A model generated the notes under the pieces. That model saw only the letters and a program-made list of their open reading frames with translations. It made no database searches and was not told where the DNA came from. Positions 53,069 to 64,000 of a DNA stretch of 64,000 nucleotides are shown here, one piece after another (the stretch's first letter is position 1; each line of letters starts with the position of its first letter). Source of the stretch: Bombardia bombarda (Eukaryota > Ascomycota > Sordariomycetes > Sordariales > Lasiosphaeriaceae). A program made the translations under genes and the position numbers. The stretch lies in assembly GCA_030512295.1 (NCBI GenBank), contig JAULSR010000003.1, forward strand, positions 2,046,001 to 2,110,000, written 5' to 3'.

Positions 53069-55082
53069 TTACCCATTCCCTTGACACCCCCCATTTCCCC
53101 CTCCGCCGGCCGCGTTCTGCACCTTGTTATTGTTATAACACCTCGCCCTCGTCCAGATAGGCGAGTTGAACCAGGCGTGCCACTCGTACCCGTTCTCATC
53201 CGGCTCGTCAAAGTACTCAAAGTGCCAGTTGGTGATGCCCAGACCAAAACAGCTGGTCGAGTTGGGCCGCAGGCTCTGCTGGCCCCAGTCCCACGTGGCC
53301 CAGCCGGCGCCGTAGAGGTCGTAGGCGTCGAGGAAGACCTTGTACCAGGATGTGCATGATTCTGTATGTCCAGTGTCAGTTCCGCCCTTCTTGCTAACAT
53401 TAAGGGGGGGGGCTGGATGTAGGGGGAAACCTACGCTTCGGCTCAGTAGGATACGGCCACAACCTGCTCTGCCTCTTGGGCTGAATGCTATACTGATAGC
53501 TCCCAATCTGCCACGTGCCGCCCTGCTTCCAGTTCATCGGGTTGCTGCTATACTTGTCGCATCCATCCAAGATCCCATTCACAGCCTGGTTGCACTGGTC
53601 CTTATCAAAGGTGCTCGCTCCATTGGACAGCTGCACGCTGAAATCAACCTCGTCCAGCGTCCCAGCATAATACGTCTTGGTATACGCCCAATTTGCCGTG
53701 TTGCCCGGCACACTGACGGAGTTGCAGAAATCCGCCGTGCTGGAGTACGCCGCGTACGAGCTGATGTAGTGTCCCGTGTCGTGGTCGGCGAAGCACGTCA
53801 GGCGGTTGGTGACGCACCCCGGGCCGGGGATGCCGAGGATGCCGGCGCGCGCCTGGCGCACGGCGTCGATGGCGAAGGACGCAATGATCTCGTGGCCGAG
53901 CTTGTTGGGGTGGAAGATCTTGCCGATGTCGTCGGGCAGGAAGTAGCTGACGACGTTCTTGAGGATGCCGGAGGGGCAGTTGGGCGCGGTCAGGCCGCGC
54001 TTATGCACGGTCATCTCATAGGGGGCGACGGCGTCGGCGGTGGCGGTGCGCGCGGCGAGGTAGTGCGCTTCGGCTTCGGCTTCGACCTGCTCCATGTAGA
54101 CGGCATCCTCTTCGTCGTCGGGATCCCCGGTCAGGTTGCTGCGGATCATCTTGATGGGCCCGAGCGGGCCGACGGGGATGCTGCCGAGGTCGACGGGGGA
54201 GGTGTCCATCTTGAAGAAGGCGAGGTTCTTGTTGCTGGGGTCGGCGGGCTTGGGGCTGGCGCCCTGCTCGCAGAAGAGGCCGCCGGTGTTGTAGACCCAG
54301 TCGTCCCAGTCGGCGACCACGACGCGCGAGTTGATCCAGCCGCCGGCGTTGGCGGCTTTCTTGATCTCGGCGTTGGCGTTGCGGACGAGCTGGTTGAAGG
54401 TGTAGCGGTGGTCTGAGGTCAGCTTGAGGCCGCCCAGAGGCCAGCCCCAGTTCTCTGTCTCGCAGGCGCTGGTGGAGGGGTCGAAGAACTGGGCGTAGAG
54501 GGCGACGACGATGATGCCGTTCTTGTTCATCTTTTGGTCGAGCTCTTGGAGGAGGGCGAGGATGTTGGTGCGCAGGTAGTTTGCGATGCCGGCGTTGGCT
54601 TGGCTGATGGTGGCTTGGCAGTCGCTTTCGGAGGAGAACCTGCTTAGGACGCATTGGGCGATGATGTTTGACTGTTGTTGGCGTTAGTGACTGATAGTGC
54701 TGATGCGTGGTGTCTTGGGGCTTACCAAGCAGAGGTCATTGCCTCCAGCACTCATCACGGCCAAGTCAATACCAGAATCGAGACTGTCGATCTGGTTCAG
54801 GATATTGACCGACGTGTCTCCTGAGCATGCAGGATATTGGAACTTGCGGTTACCGCCCAGCCAACGAAGCATGACTGCTGCATAGGACTGGTCGTATCGG
54901 GAACATTCTTTCGAAGGGTTGTCCCAGAGCCGACCAGAGCCGATACCAGCTGTGAAGGAGTCGCCAACGGCAGCAAAGCTTTGAACCCAGGACCAATCAT
55001 CGTAGGACGCCTGTGATGCAACTAGCCCGGCCCCATAGCTAAGAGCACAGAGAAGAGGTAACAAAACTGAGCCTTTTGCCAT
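53069..55082 (-). CDS. Secreted SGNH/GDSL-type hydrolase
   Basis: Three exons (55082-54726, 54671-53435, 53361-53069), introns 54 and 73 nt, give 628 aa. The ATG at 55082 begins a signal peptide (LLPLLCALSYGAGLVAS). SGNH block I is AVGDSFTAGIGSG, with Ser42. Block III is SAGGNDLCL, just before the first intron. The C-terminal catalytic block is probably FHPNKLGHEII (His373/His379). The mature protein is Cys-rich, and its last ~130 residues form an extra domain with Trp- and Tyr-rich strands and Cys. The protein is far longer than a minimal SGNH esterase (~200-250 aa). The substrate cannot be read from sequence; an acetyl or acyl group on wall polysaccharides is one possibility. It is divergent with the chitinase gene across ~900 bp. 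Confidence 0.85.
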
Positions 55083-55985
55083 GTTGCTCCTCGCCTGGAA
55101 GGACTCTTTGTTTGATTCAGTCAAGAGAACAATAAGGATTGGCGAAATAGTACAAAAGAGTGCAGGAGTGATGGTAATGAATGTCTATGTTCATACTCAT
55201 GGACCCTGGTTTTCAGATTCAGCAATATGTACAATGTCCCAGAATGGTAACTAAGCATCCAGTCTTGAACAAACTCTCAGCTGTTACCGGACATTCGGAA
55301 ATATCTCTCTTAGTTGCATATCACGAGCATTCAGGCTGATGCTATTCCCCCTGCCAATGTTCTTACTAATGGATTCCGATACTAGCAATTCAAGACTCGA
55401 GGCAGCAGTCGGCTTCACTTCCTCTTTTGTCTGGCCGGTCATACAGACCAGTGGTAAATGATCTGGAGGCTGACAAACACAATAACCTGAAATGTCTACC
55501 TAAAAACATGACCTGATAGCGCGGCTCTTTCATGTGTGAATGGCGGTGTTTGGGCTGAATGAGACGGTAACCATGTGAGCCATGTAAGAAATAAGGCGCA
55601 TTAGTGTCAGGGGTAACACACCATCAAGCTTTTTGTGGCGTTGTCGGGGCGGTTCGGGCGATTACTCACTAACACATCTCATTGGTGTGTAAGTCCAATC
55701 CCAAAGAGGAAATCGTGATGATTCTCGTTTGTGATGCCAGTGCGACTAGTGCGATGTCACTTACACGGTTCTCACTCAGACACACAAGAGTTATTGAGCA
55801 GGCTAGTTTTCTACAACGCCGAGCCCCCGAGGCTTGGACGCTCTCGGTTGAACATAACCAAAAAGACAGGAGTTTGGACAATAACTCTATCACAGTCTGC
55901 TGCAGAACCTTCTTTTGTTTCTGGCAAAACTTCAAATTTCCAAGACCTGTTTGAGTTTGTGTGGTGCACACAGGGACTGTTCATC
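55083..55985. promoter_or_regulatory. Divergent promoter region, SGNH hydrolase and chitinase
   Basis: 903 bp between start codons of two outward-facing secreted-enzyme genes. The short frames inside are chance. Shared regulation is plausible but not shown. Confidence 0.45.
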
Positions 55986-57908
55986 ATGATGTCTCGATTC
56001 TTCTTCCTTCTTGTCGGCGCCATCCTGGCAGCTTCTGTCCTAGCACAAACCACAACCTGTGATATCAACAACCCGTGCAAGGTTGGATGCTGTGGAAACG
56101 GAGGTCTTGCAAACAATCCGTATGGTTACCTCACATCTTCTCTGGATACAGCTGTGGTCTTGCTAATCTCTCAACAGCTCCATCTGCGGAACCGGCCCTA
56201 CCTTCTGCGGCGCCGGCAACTGCACCACAAACTGCGACTACAAGGCGGAATGCGACCCCGGCGGCTGGGGCCCAGCCTACGCGGCAGCCACAGACTGTCC
56301 GCTCAACGTCTGCTGCAGCCCCTTTGGCTTCTGCGGTACAACTGAGGAATTCTGCGGCGGCGCGACTGTTCCCGAACCGCATTGCAACGGCAACAGCATC
56401 GCCGGACGGGTTATTGGGTACTATGAGGGATGGAGTCTTGAGAAGTCCTGCGGGAGTGAGTATCTCACCTCAGAGACAGAAGACAACAGTGACTGACGAA
56501 GACCATAGCTATGACCCCTGACCAGATTCCCCTGGGCGTCTACACCCACCTCAACTTCGCATTTGTCTCGGTCGACCCAACCACCTTTAGAATCTCAGAC
56601 ATGGACACCTTCACCGGGACTCTCTACCAGCAGATCACGGGTCTCAAGGTAAAGAATCCTGGGCTGGAGGTCTGGGTTTCTGTCGGTGGGTGGTCGTTCA
56701 ACGACCCAGGCCCGACGGCCAGTGTGTTTTCGACGCTGGCGAGCAACACGGCCGCGCAGCAGCAGTTTTTTGCGTCGCTTATCTCGTTCATGGCGGCAAA
56801 TGAGTTTGATGGTGTCGATCTTGATTGGTATGGTTCCCCTTAACAAAGCACAAGATAGGGGCTAATGTCAGTGAAAAAGGGAATACCCAGTAGCCCCCGA
56901 ACGCGCCGGCACGCCAGAGGACTTTGCTAACTACCCCGTTTTTCTGAGAAACCTACGCGCCGCCATGAACGCAAGTGGTTACAAGTTTGGACTCTCCATC
57001 ACTCTTGTAGGTCAAATACCCTTTGAGTTCAACAATGAACAGAGTCTGACATGACTGCGCAGCCATCATCGTACTGGTACCTCCGCAACTTCGACATCGT
57101 CGCCATCGACCCCATCGTCGACTTCCTCAACCTCATGACCTACGACCTGCACGGCACCTGGGACGGCACCGACCCCTTCATCGGCGCCGTCGCCCTCGCC
57201 CATACCAACCTCACAGAGATCCAGCAGAGTCTCGACCTGATGTGGCGCAACAACATCAACCCGGCCAAGGTGAACTTGGGCATTGGGTTTTATGGACGCA
57301 GTAAGCCAGACTCATTTCCTCTTCACGTCGAACAACTAGACTTGGACATTGACAGAGACAAACAGGCTTCACAATGAGCAACCCCAACTGTCTCGAGGCG
57401 GGCTGTCCCTTCTCCGGCGGCGGTGCCCCAGGCCCATGCACCCAGTCCAGTGGCATCCTGTCAGCTGCAGAGATCCGCGACATTGTGGCGTCCGGCGTGG
57501 CCAACGTCCAGCTTGATCCAGTTGCTGGTGTTGAGATTATTACGTGGGATAGCAACCAGTGGGTGTCGTATGATGACGAGGTTACGCTGAAGCTGAAGGT
57601 GGACTTTGGAAATAGCTTTTGTCTTGGGGGGTGAGTTTGTTTGAGCTTTTGGTCAAAAGTCTTTGAGCTAAGTAAATGCTAATGTGACAAATAGGATGCT
57701 CATCTGGGCAGTGGACCTAGACGACCTGAGCGGCACTTCGATCAATGCACTCGCTGATGCTATGGGAAAGCCCCGAAGCAACGTCATTGATCTCACGGGC
57801 TTGGACTTTAGGCCTACTTCGGATCTGGGAGACGCGCAGAGCGGGGATCCGACTGGGCCGAGCAAGAGAAGCCAGCCTAATGGGAGGTATTTGAGAGGAA
57901 GTGCTTAG
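55986..57908 (+). CDS. GH18 chitinase with chitin-binding (CBM18) head, subgroup-C-like
   Basis: Seven exons (55986-56119, 56178-56455, 56509-56827, 56880-57006, 57063-57300, 57366-57630, 57695-57908) give 524 aa. The enzyme hydrolyses chitin. A signal peptide (LLVGAILAASVLA) is followed by a Cys-rich region with a typical type-1 chitin-binding unit (CPLNVCCSPFGFCGTTEEFCG). The GH18 barrel starts at VIGYYEGW. VWVSVGGWSFN is the second conserved strand, and DGVDLDWE at 238-245 carries the acid Glu245. MTYDLHGTWD is the following conserved strand, and EIITWDSN gives the Trp at the barrel end. Intron 3 splits the codon before the catalytic Glu. Subgroup-C chitinases are usually over 1000 aa with LysM modules; this one stops soon after the barrel (LIWAVDLDDLSG) and has no LysM. 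Start could also be ATG 55989. Confidence 0.9.
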
Positions 57909-58979
57909 GGAGCAGATGGTTGTTTTCAGATTGTTTGGTTCAGTTGATGTACTTCGCCACCAAAATAGTCTGGTGCTTTGTATGGAATCAAGAAACGCTT
58001 AAACTGTATCTTATTTTCAACTCAATAGCTTCAAAGTTCTTGTATAGACACTCTATAAACTTTGAGCCCTTGAACTCCTATCCAACAACTGTGTTTGTAG
58101 TCGTGCACTTTCAGGATACCGACAGCTTTCTCTGCTAAAAGAGTGGCAGTTAGCAGCTCACATAATGCTGTTTGCCTCAGTCCATCTCACTATTATCTCA
58201 CTATTACGGGTTCATTCGGGGTTCAATGGACATGTTTACCCAAAAAGGAACACAGTCGTCGTATGTCTCAGTGAAGCACATCTTCAATTGTGATGTCGTC
58301 ATCACCTGACTAAAGTTGGACGTGTCGGAAATTGCTCGGATTCTCTGGCAAAGCTTCAAGTTACACTCTTCAGCTGCTCAGCTGTGAAACCAATATCACC
58401 CTACTAGTTCAACAAGAAAGCGTCTGCCTAGTTCCACTATAAAATGGCTGACTAATTCATGAACAGAGTATCGAAATACTATGGTCCAATTGCTTACTCA
58501 CACCCACCCCCTATACAACATCTACCCCCTGAATGAACCCACAATGACAGACTCGCAACACTAAGCAGACGGCTCGAGGTCACAAGAGTAAAATCTCTCT
58601 TTCTTTTCTTCGTCGGTCAAAATGCGGAGATTGTTTTATCAGGCAGACATATTGTGTGTAGTGTCTCAGTCCTGGCTGGAACCAGAAGCTGACATCAGCC
58701 CGGAGGTAATGAACGTGACGGAGTTATTCATCGAATGAGCCGGCTGGCAATAATTGGACTTACACATACTCTGATAAGCGAATATCTCTCGAGACGTCAC
58801 ATGGAAATTGCAATTAGATCGACAAGTAACCAAGTCGACAAGTGCAACATCAAGACACTTCACCCTGCCCGTCGCAAAAGTGCTTTTCCCTCCGTCAGAC
58901 CCTCCCAGTCTCTCGACTGGATTCCTCGATCTTGCTGCTCTACCACGCACCTCAACACCAGGCATCCAGCATCACCAAA
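57909..58979. other. Intergenic
   Basis: Chitinase 3' flank and metalloprotease promoter. The last ~120 bp are C/T/A-rich like a leader. No gene seen. Confidence 0.4.
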
Positions 58980-60135
58980 ATGAGAACAACAACCAACCTC
59001 CCCGCCGCTGCCATAGCAGCCATCACCCTCTTGTCGCACCTCGCCCACTCCTGCAGACTCACCGGCTCGCAAGTCTACCTCCGTGACATGGACAACATCA
59101 TCAACAACACGATCTCAAAACGCTGGTCTCACATGGAGCCCGGCGACGGCACCAAAAACACCGGCGACCCGTTCTACATCCCCTTCGGCCAGCTCTGGCC
59201 GGGAAACACGCTCATCTGGTGCTTCAGCGACGAGTCCGAGTGGGGTGGTGCCCAGCAGGCCAACCTCATCCGCCAGGACATTGTCGCGGCCTGGAAGCTG
59301 TGGATCGCGGCCGGCGTCGACGAGCAGACAATCATCTTCCGGGAGGGCAACCCGGCCGAGTGCAGCCCTTCCAACCAGAACGTGCTGGACGTGATCAAAG
59401 GCTCGCTGTTCTCGACCGTGGGCCATTTCACCGACGGCAATGTCATTTCGCTGAGCGACTCCCCGACGTCGGCGCTGGGGGATAGGATTGCAAATTTTGC
59501 GCATGAGATTGGACAGTGGGTTTTCTTGTTCCCATTCATAGAAGCTCACGGTTTACTGACTGAATAATCACCAAAGCGCATGGGGCATGCTCCACGAACA
59601 CCAGCGCAACAACCTCTGGTCCTACAAGTACGCAGGCGGCAAGGGCTTCACCGACAAGTGGAAGTTCAACTGCGAAAACGTCGACGGCTACGACGCCTGG
59701 ACGCACGGCCTCACCGACGACGAGATCTCCCTCATCTGCACCAGCTACACCGAGGCGAAAAAGGGCTACATCGGCTCGAGCGGCCAGTCGAGCAACCAGC
59801 TGCACCTCGAGGAGTGGCTGCCGCTGCCCAAGTCCTTCTGGCAGGTCAGCGGCGGGCCGAGCGACTACGACGAAGACTCGGTCATGCTGTATCCGTCCAA
59901 CCTGGGCGGCGAGGCGGACCCGGATAACAATTGGCAGAAGAAGATTGTGTATACCAAGGCGGACGGCACGCTGATCACGGCGAACACGGCGCCGAGTGTG
60001 TATGATGCCGAGGGGCTGAGTGACATGTATCCAAAGGCGGAGCCGGATGATACGCCGTGCTTGTTGACGGATCCGTGTAACCCGCAGGAGGCGGCGTTTC
60101 GGGCGGCGCAGGGGTCGGGGTCGTGTAGCTCGTAG
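58980..60135 (+). CDS. Secreted astacin-type (M12A) zinc metalloprotease
   Basis: Two exons (58980-59515, 59577-60135), intron 61 nt with a TACTGAC branch site, give 364 aa. The signal peptide is AAAIAAITLLSHLAHS. The zinc site, completed by splicing, reads HEIGHAWGMLHEHQR (His175, Glu176, His179, His185), the full extended astacin consensus. The intron falls inside the codon for His179. The Met-turn is SVMLYPS, with Tyr. A propeptide-like segment (residues ~25-60) precedes WCFSDESEW, the start of the mature fold. A short Cys-rich tail (CLLTDPCNPQEA) replaces the EGF/CUB modules of animal astacins. Astacins are uncommon in fungi. Substrates could be host proteins or neighbouring secreted proteins, which is inference from position only. 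Confidence 0.9.
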
Positions 60136-61114
60136 AGGGAGTTGGTCATGGGGTCATGTTACTGGGACGGTTACGGTGCTTGTGAGAAGCTGAACATCAA
60201 GTTTTCTAGAAACGTTAATAGAAATAACCTTGGAAAGACCATGTTGCTCTACAATTTTTTTTACTGGGCGTTTGTGAAGAGACGGTGTGAGTTCGTGATA
60301 CAGAACAAGACGTGAATTGAGCTAAACAGCAACACTTAGAGTCACTAGACAGAACATAACCACCAGAGATTCAAGAATCACCAAAGGAATCACAGAATAG
60401 GGGCTGTGTTTCCGAACTATCGCCGCCTATCACACACAACAGCCCCACCCCCTCACCAAGGTCACAACAAGGTGATGACAACGGAATTAAAGTCTTAGAG
60501 CCGTGTCGCCGAGTTGTGGCGTGTAAAGAGCCGCTATTAACAAAAACGGGAGGTGTGTAAGACCTCCAGGTGACTGTACTAGACTCGCTGATACAACAGG
60601 GGCGCTGAGTATGAACAGTGCCGCTAACTTGATTCGGAAGCATAACCGACTCACAGTCAATAGCGCGACATTGAACCCCTTTTGTTGCAAACATCACTCA
60701 AGACTGCATGCCTTACTCATCCATAATTCTACTTGGGTGTGCGCTCCTACAAGGATGTCAATATCGATGTTAGTAATGTCCATTGCCCCGTTGATCTATC
60801 TCAGCTCAGGGGTTTCGGTGGAATGATGGAGTGATAGACAGCTCATTAGCGCAAGGCAGCAAGTAAACTAACCATGTTTCTCTTACTACATCGCTTCATG
60901 TGATCTCACTGGACTGACATATCTCTGCTTTGAACGAAGCCAGCTTTCTTCTTCCATAGTTCAGTCCCCTTTGTTAGCCTCTCATTTCCAGGTCTCTCGG
61001 CTTCAACGCCAAGGATCCAGTCAGTGGCTGTCTAAATACAATAGCATCCAGCTTTAGCTATCCTCCCTCAAGGACATCAATCACACTGGGAAGAGTTCTC
61101 TCTGAAATCCAGCC
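60136..61114. other. Intergenic, LysM gene upstream region
   Basis: Metalloprotease 3' flank and LysM-gene promoter. No gene or RNA recognised. The 80 bp before 61115 look like a leader. Confidence 0.4.
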
Positions 61115-63889
61115 ATGTTCTTCCTAGGAATCATGGCCTTCATGGCCATGGCTTTGGCTGCCCAGGCCAGTGAGAACATCCTGACTGTTCCTCCTCACCG
61201 GCTCGTAGCCCGCGTCACGACTCTCACCTCACCAACTGGGCCGCAGCAGACAGGAACCATATCAGCTTGTAAGTGAAACATCCCAACAGTCAAATATCTT
61301 CATACCGACAGGATCACAGGCAACAAGTGGTACAACATCGCCTCAGGCGACAGCTGTGCATCCGTCGAGACAGCATTCGGCATCACCCACGCCCAATTCC
61401 TGCTTTGGAACCCCGCCGTGAGCGCAGATTGTTCACAGAACTTCTGGCTGGGCTACACATACTGTGTCGGGGTCAGCAGCGGTTCGGTCTCAAGCACCAC
61501 AACAACATCCGCGTCCTCCGCAACAGGTGCCCAGTCCACACCCGGGGCTCCAACTATGTCTGGAATCCCCTGCAACTGCAATAAGTATTATATTGTTGTC
61601 TCCGGCGACTCGTGTCCAACAGTCGAAGCTCAGTTCGGCATTACGCACGCCCAGTTCCTGGCGTGGAATCCCACCGTCAGCAGTGACTGTGCCACAAACT
61701 TCTGGACGGGCGAGGCCTACTGCGTTGGTGTAAACACTGCGGTGACGGCGTGTCCTACGACGACGTCGACGTCAAGTGGTGGTTCTACCGGGTCATCGAC
61801 CACCAGTAGCATTTCGCGAACATCGAATACTGAGCCGTATTCTGTCATCACTGGTGATGTCTCGGCAACGGTGGGACCACGACCTACTGCATCAGATTGG
61901 CCTCCTTCGCCGACCGGAGCGGGAACCATCACCAGCTGTAAGGAACCCATCAGAAATGCTGCTTGTGAAGCTAGGTACTGACAATAAGTAAATGCAGGCA
62001 TCCGGTACTATCAAGCAAATCCGGGTGATACCTGCCAAGGAATTGTCAACCATTACTCCAATCTGCTCTCAATGGGTGACTTGTGAGGAAACCCCTTGTT
62101 TGTGAACTCACAGGAACCTTGACTGACAATTCGTGCAAACCCCCCAGCTTGTCATACAACCCAGCAGCCGGCACGGATGCCACCAGCTGCGCCCTCTATG
62201 TCAACTACTATTACTGCATCGACGCCCCGACAAACGGAACTGCAGGAGGAGACCAGCCCACAGCAACAACGACCATATTCCCGCCTTGGTCGCCCACAGT
62301 TCTCCCGTCTCTAAATACCACGTCGGAAATCCCACAGCCAACCGCTGCCGGCGCGCCAGCCAACTGCCAGTCGTGGTATCAAGCTGCAGATGTAAGTCAA
62401 GCCGCCGGTCACAGGTAATAACAAAGCCAGCTCTTGCTAACAATACCTCCAGGGAGACACATGCGCCTCAGTCGCCTCCAGCCTAGGCTACCTAGCCGCA
62501 TCAGACATCCAGTCCTGGAACTCGGGCATCAGCTGCAGCAGCCCGCTCGTGGCAGATGAATATTACTGCGTTGCCTCGTATCCCAGCGGTGGCGCTCTGC
62601 CCATGCCCTCAACGGTAGGGACAGCACCAAGCCCGACGCAGGCGGGCATCATCTCCAGCTGCAAGGGGTGGTACCTTGCAACCCAGGGCGACTCGTGTGA
62701 TCTGGTCCCTCAAGTCTTTGGTACCTTCGACGAGAGTAGCTTTCTGTCGTGGAATCCTGCTCTGGGAGGGTCTGGTTGCAGCGGATTGGTGATTGGGGAT
62801 TATTACTGTATCGCTGGTGAGTCTTGCTGGTGCTTCAGGTCTTGTCGTGCTGATGGATGTGGACTGACAATGGCCAACAGTTCCCGGCACGCCGACCACG
62901 CGCACGTCTCTGCCGTCCAGCTCCCCTACCCAGACCAACGGGGCCGGTCCTCAGCCCGAACAGCCCGGCATCCCAGCCGACTGCTCATCATACTGGCTTG
63001 TCTCGAGGTAAGTGACGCTGACATTCACTCCCTCCTGCGATTACCTGCCTCAAGTTAGCAAACCCCGATTCTAACACCCCACCCCAGCACCGACAACTGC
63101 ACCACCATCGCCGCCGCCAACGGCATCACCGAGCAGCAGCTCAACTCCTGGAACCCCTCCCTCGGCGGCGTCGACTGCCCCAACCTCCTGCCCGACTACT
63201 ACGTCTGCGTCAAGGCCGGCTCCGCCGGCACCAGCGTCCCAGCAACCGGCACAACCACTCGCACCTCAACGACCACTCACGCCTCAACAACAACAACAAC
63301 AACAACAACAACCACCACCGGCACATCAACAACCTCACCCCCCCTAACAACCCCCACCCCCATCCAACCCAACATGTCCCCCACCTGCAACCGCTTCTAC
63401 CTCGTCCAGCCCGGCGACGGCTGCTTCGCCATCGCCGCCTCCGCCAACATCCCGCTCGCCACCTTCTACGCCCTCAACCCGTCCGTCGGCAGCGACTGCG
63501 CCAACCTCCTCTCGGGCTTCTACGTCTGTCTCGGGGCGGCCAGTGACGGCAGCGGGGCACCCGCGACGACGATTTCCACCGGCGCGCCCGTCGCGGCGAC
63601 GCCGAGCCCGGTGCAGAGCGGCATGGTCGCGGGGTGCAGGCGGTTCTATCTCGTTGAGGGCGGGGACTCGTGTTTTGGTATCGCGAGCGCGGCGGGGGTG
63701 GATCTGAGTTTGTTCGGGACGTGGAACCCGGCGGTGGGGGCGAGCAGTGGGTGTGGTGGGCTGTTATCGGGGGAGTTTGTTTGTATTGGGGTGAGTGGCG
63801 GGGGGGGAGTGCGACGACGATTACGAGCGGGGGGCCGTGCCGGCTGCGACGGGGTGATTGGGACCTACCTAGGTATTCTTGTAAACTGA
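61115..63889 (+). CDS. Secreted protein with eight LysM domains
   Basis: Seven exons (61115-61268, 61320-61937, 61998-62082, 62148-62391, 62453-62816, 62881-63007, 63088-63889) give 797 aa as sequenced. LysM domains bind chitin and related N-acetylglucosamine polymers. A signal peptide (MAFMAMALAAQAS) precedes eight Cys-bounded fungal-type LysM units at about 52-103, 136-189, 258-312, 359-409, 438-488, 523-573, 631-680 and 714-765. Each has the form CxxxY...GDxC...F..WNP...C..L..G.YYCV, with Thr/Ser/Pro-rich linkers. Unit 6 is the most divergent (STDNC replaces GDSC). There is no enzyme domain. Large multi-LysM proteins beside subgroup-C chitinases are known from Trichoderma. The frame after the last domain probably slips at G-runs (63800-63807, 63829-63834); the natural end would then be near 63857. 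A GTGAGT at 63791 could also be a donor. Confidence 0.9.
63286..63313. repeat. (CAA)n coding trinucleotide run
   Basis: A CAA/ACA run inside the LysM gene that encodes a poly-Thr linker. It is prone to length change without a frameshift. Confidence 0.75.
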
Positions 63890-63908
63890 TCGATGGTTGA
63901 CGGGCAGT

Positions 63909-63952
63909 GGGTTGGTTGGTTGGTTGGTTGGTTGGTTGGTTGGTTGGTTGGT
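63909..63952. repeat. (GGTT)n microsatellite
   Basis: Eleven tandem copies of a 4-bp GGTT unit just downstream of the LysM gene, near the window edge. It is likely polymorphic. The unit is not a canonical telomere repeat. Confidence 0.9.
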
Positions 63953-64000
63953 CGCGTGTGTGTTGTGATGACGAGTGTTGAGAGAGGTACGAAGCAGAAT

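Noticed and set aside
53340..54416. 358-codon + frame opposite the SGNH hydrolase
   Set aside because: Antisense shadow of the long exon; no motif or splice context.
63909..63952. GGTT repeat near the window edge as a telomere or subtelomere signal
   Set aside because: The unit is not the fungal TTAGGG repeat; it is a simple microsatellite.
1..64000. CRISPR arrays, bacterial operons or ribosome-binding sites
   Set aside because: None seen; introns and gene families show nuclear fungal DNA.

Overview
This window is nuclear DNA of a filamentous ascomycete (Pezizomycotina; a Sordariomycete is my guess, not shown). The genes are monocistronic on both strands. They carry short GT-AG introns, mostly 50-80 nt, often with CTGAC or TACTGAC branch sites. 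The gene families are typical fungal ones: Atg26-type sterol glucosyltransferase, Cmr1, an Mtf2-like mitochondrial protein, an EF-hand NADPH oxidase, a laccase with a DSG-type C-terminus, a subgroup-C-like chitinase and a multi-LysM protein. I joined exons by hand from reading frame, splice signals and family motifs.

Layout. 1-18.2 kb is a housekeeping block: FCP1 CTD phosphatase (-), sterol 3-beta-glucosyltransferase ATG26 (-), CMR1 (-) and a divergent Mtf2-like gene (+). 18.2-24.9 kb holds a small hypothetical gene, a secreted laccase with two micro-exons, and a 139-aa conserved-looking small protein. 25-32.5 kb holds an OTU-type cysteine protease with a very long disordered tail, a divergent ferroportin-like transporter, a possible tRNA-derived repeat and an orphan gene. 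33.5-39.2 kb holds an EF-hand NADPH oxidase and a divergent GH5 endoglucanase. 39.9-41.9 kb is a pogo/Fot1-like DNA transposon whose transposase has one premature stop. 42.8-49.2 kb holds an RRM protein and a copper-exporting P1B ATPase with about 29 cysteines ahead of its catalytic part.

49.9-63.9 kb is a run of five consecutive genes for secreted proteins: a type-B carboxylesterase, an SGNH/GDSL hydrolase, a CBM18-GH18 chitinase, an astacin-type metalloprotease and a protein with eight LysM domains. The last three look like a chitin-directed module. The chitinase has no LysM, and a free-standing 8-LysM protein lies 3.2 kb away with a protease between them. With the laccase and the endoglucanase, seven genes here act outside the cell on wall or plant polymers. 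I regard the chitinase-astacin-LysM island as the best candidate for an under-described system.

Three reading frames (CMR1, the Mtf2-like gene and the LysM gene) appear to break, or to end oddly, at G/C homopolymers in their last codons. One missing G per run would explain each, so assembly errors there should be considered before biological explanations.
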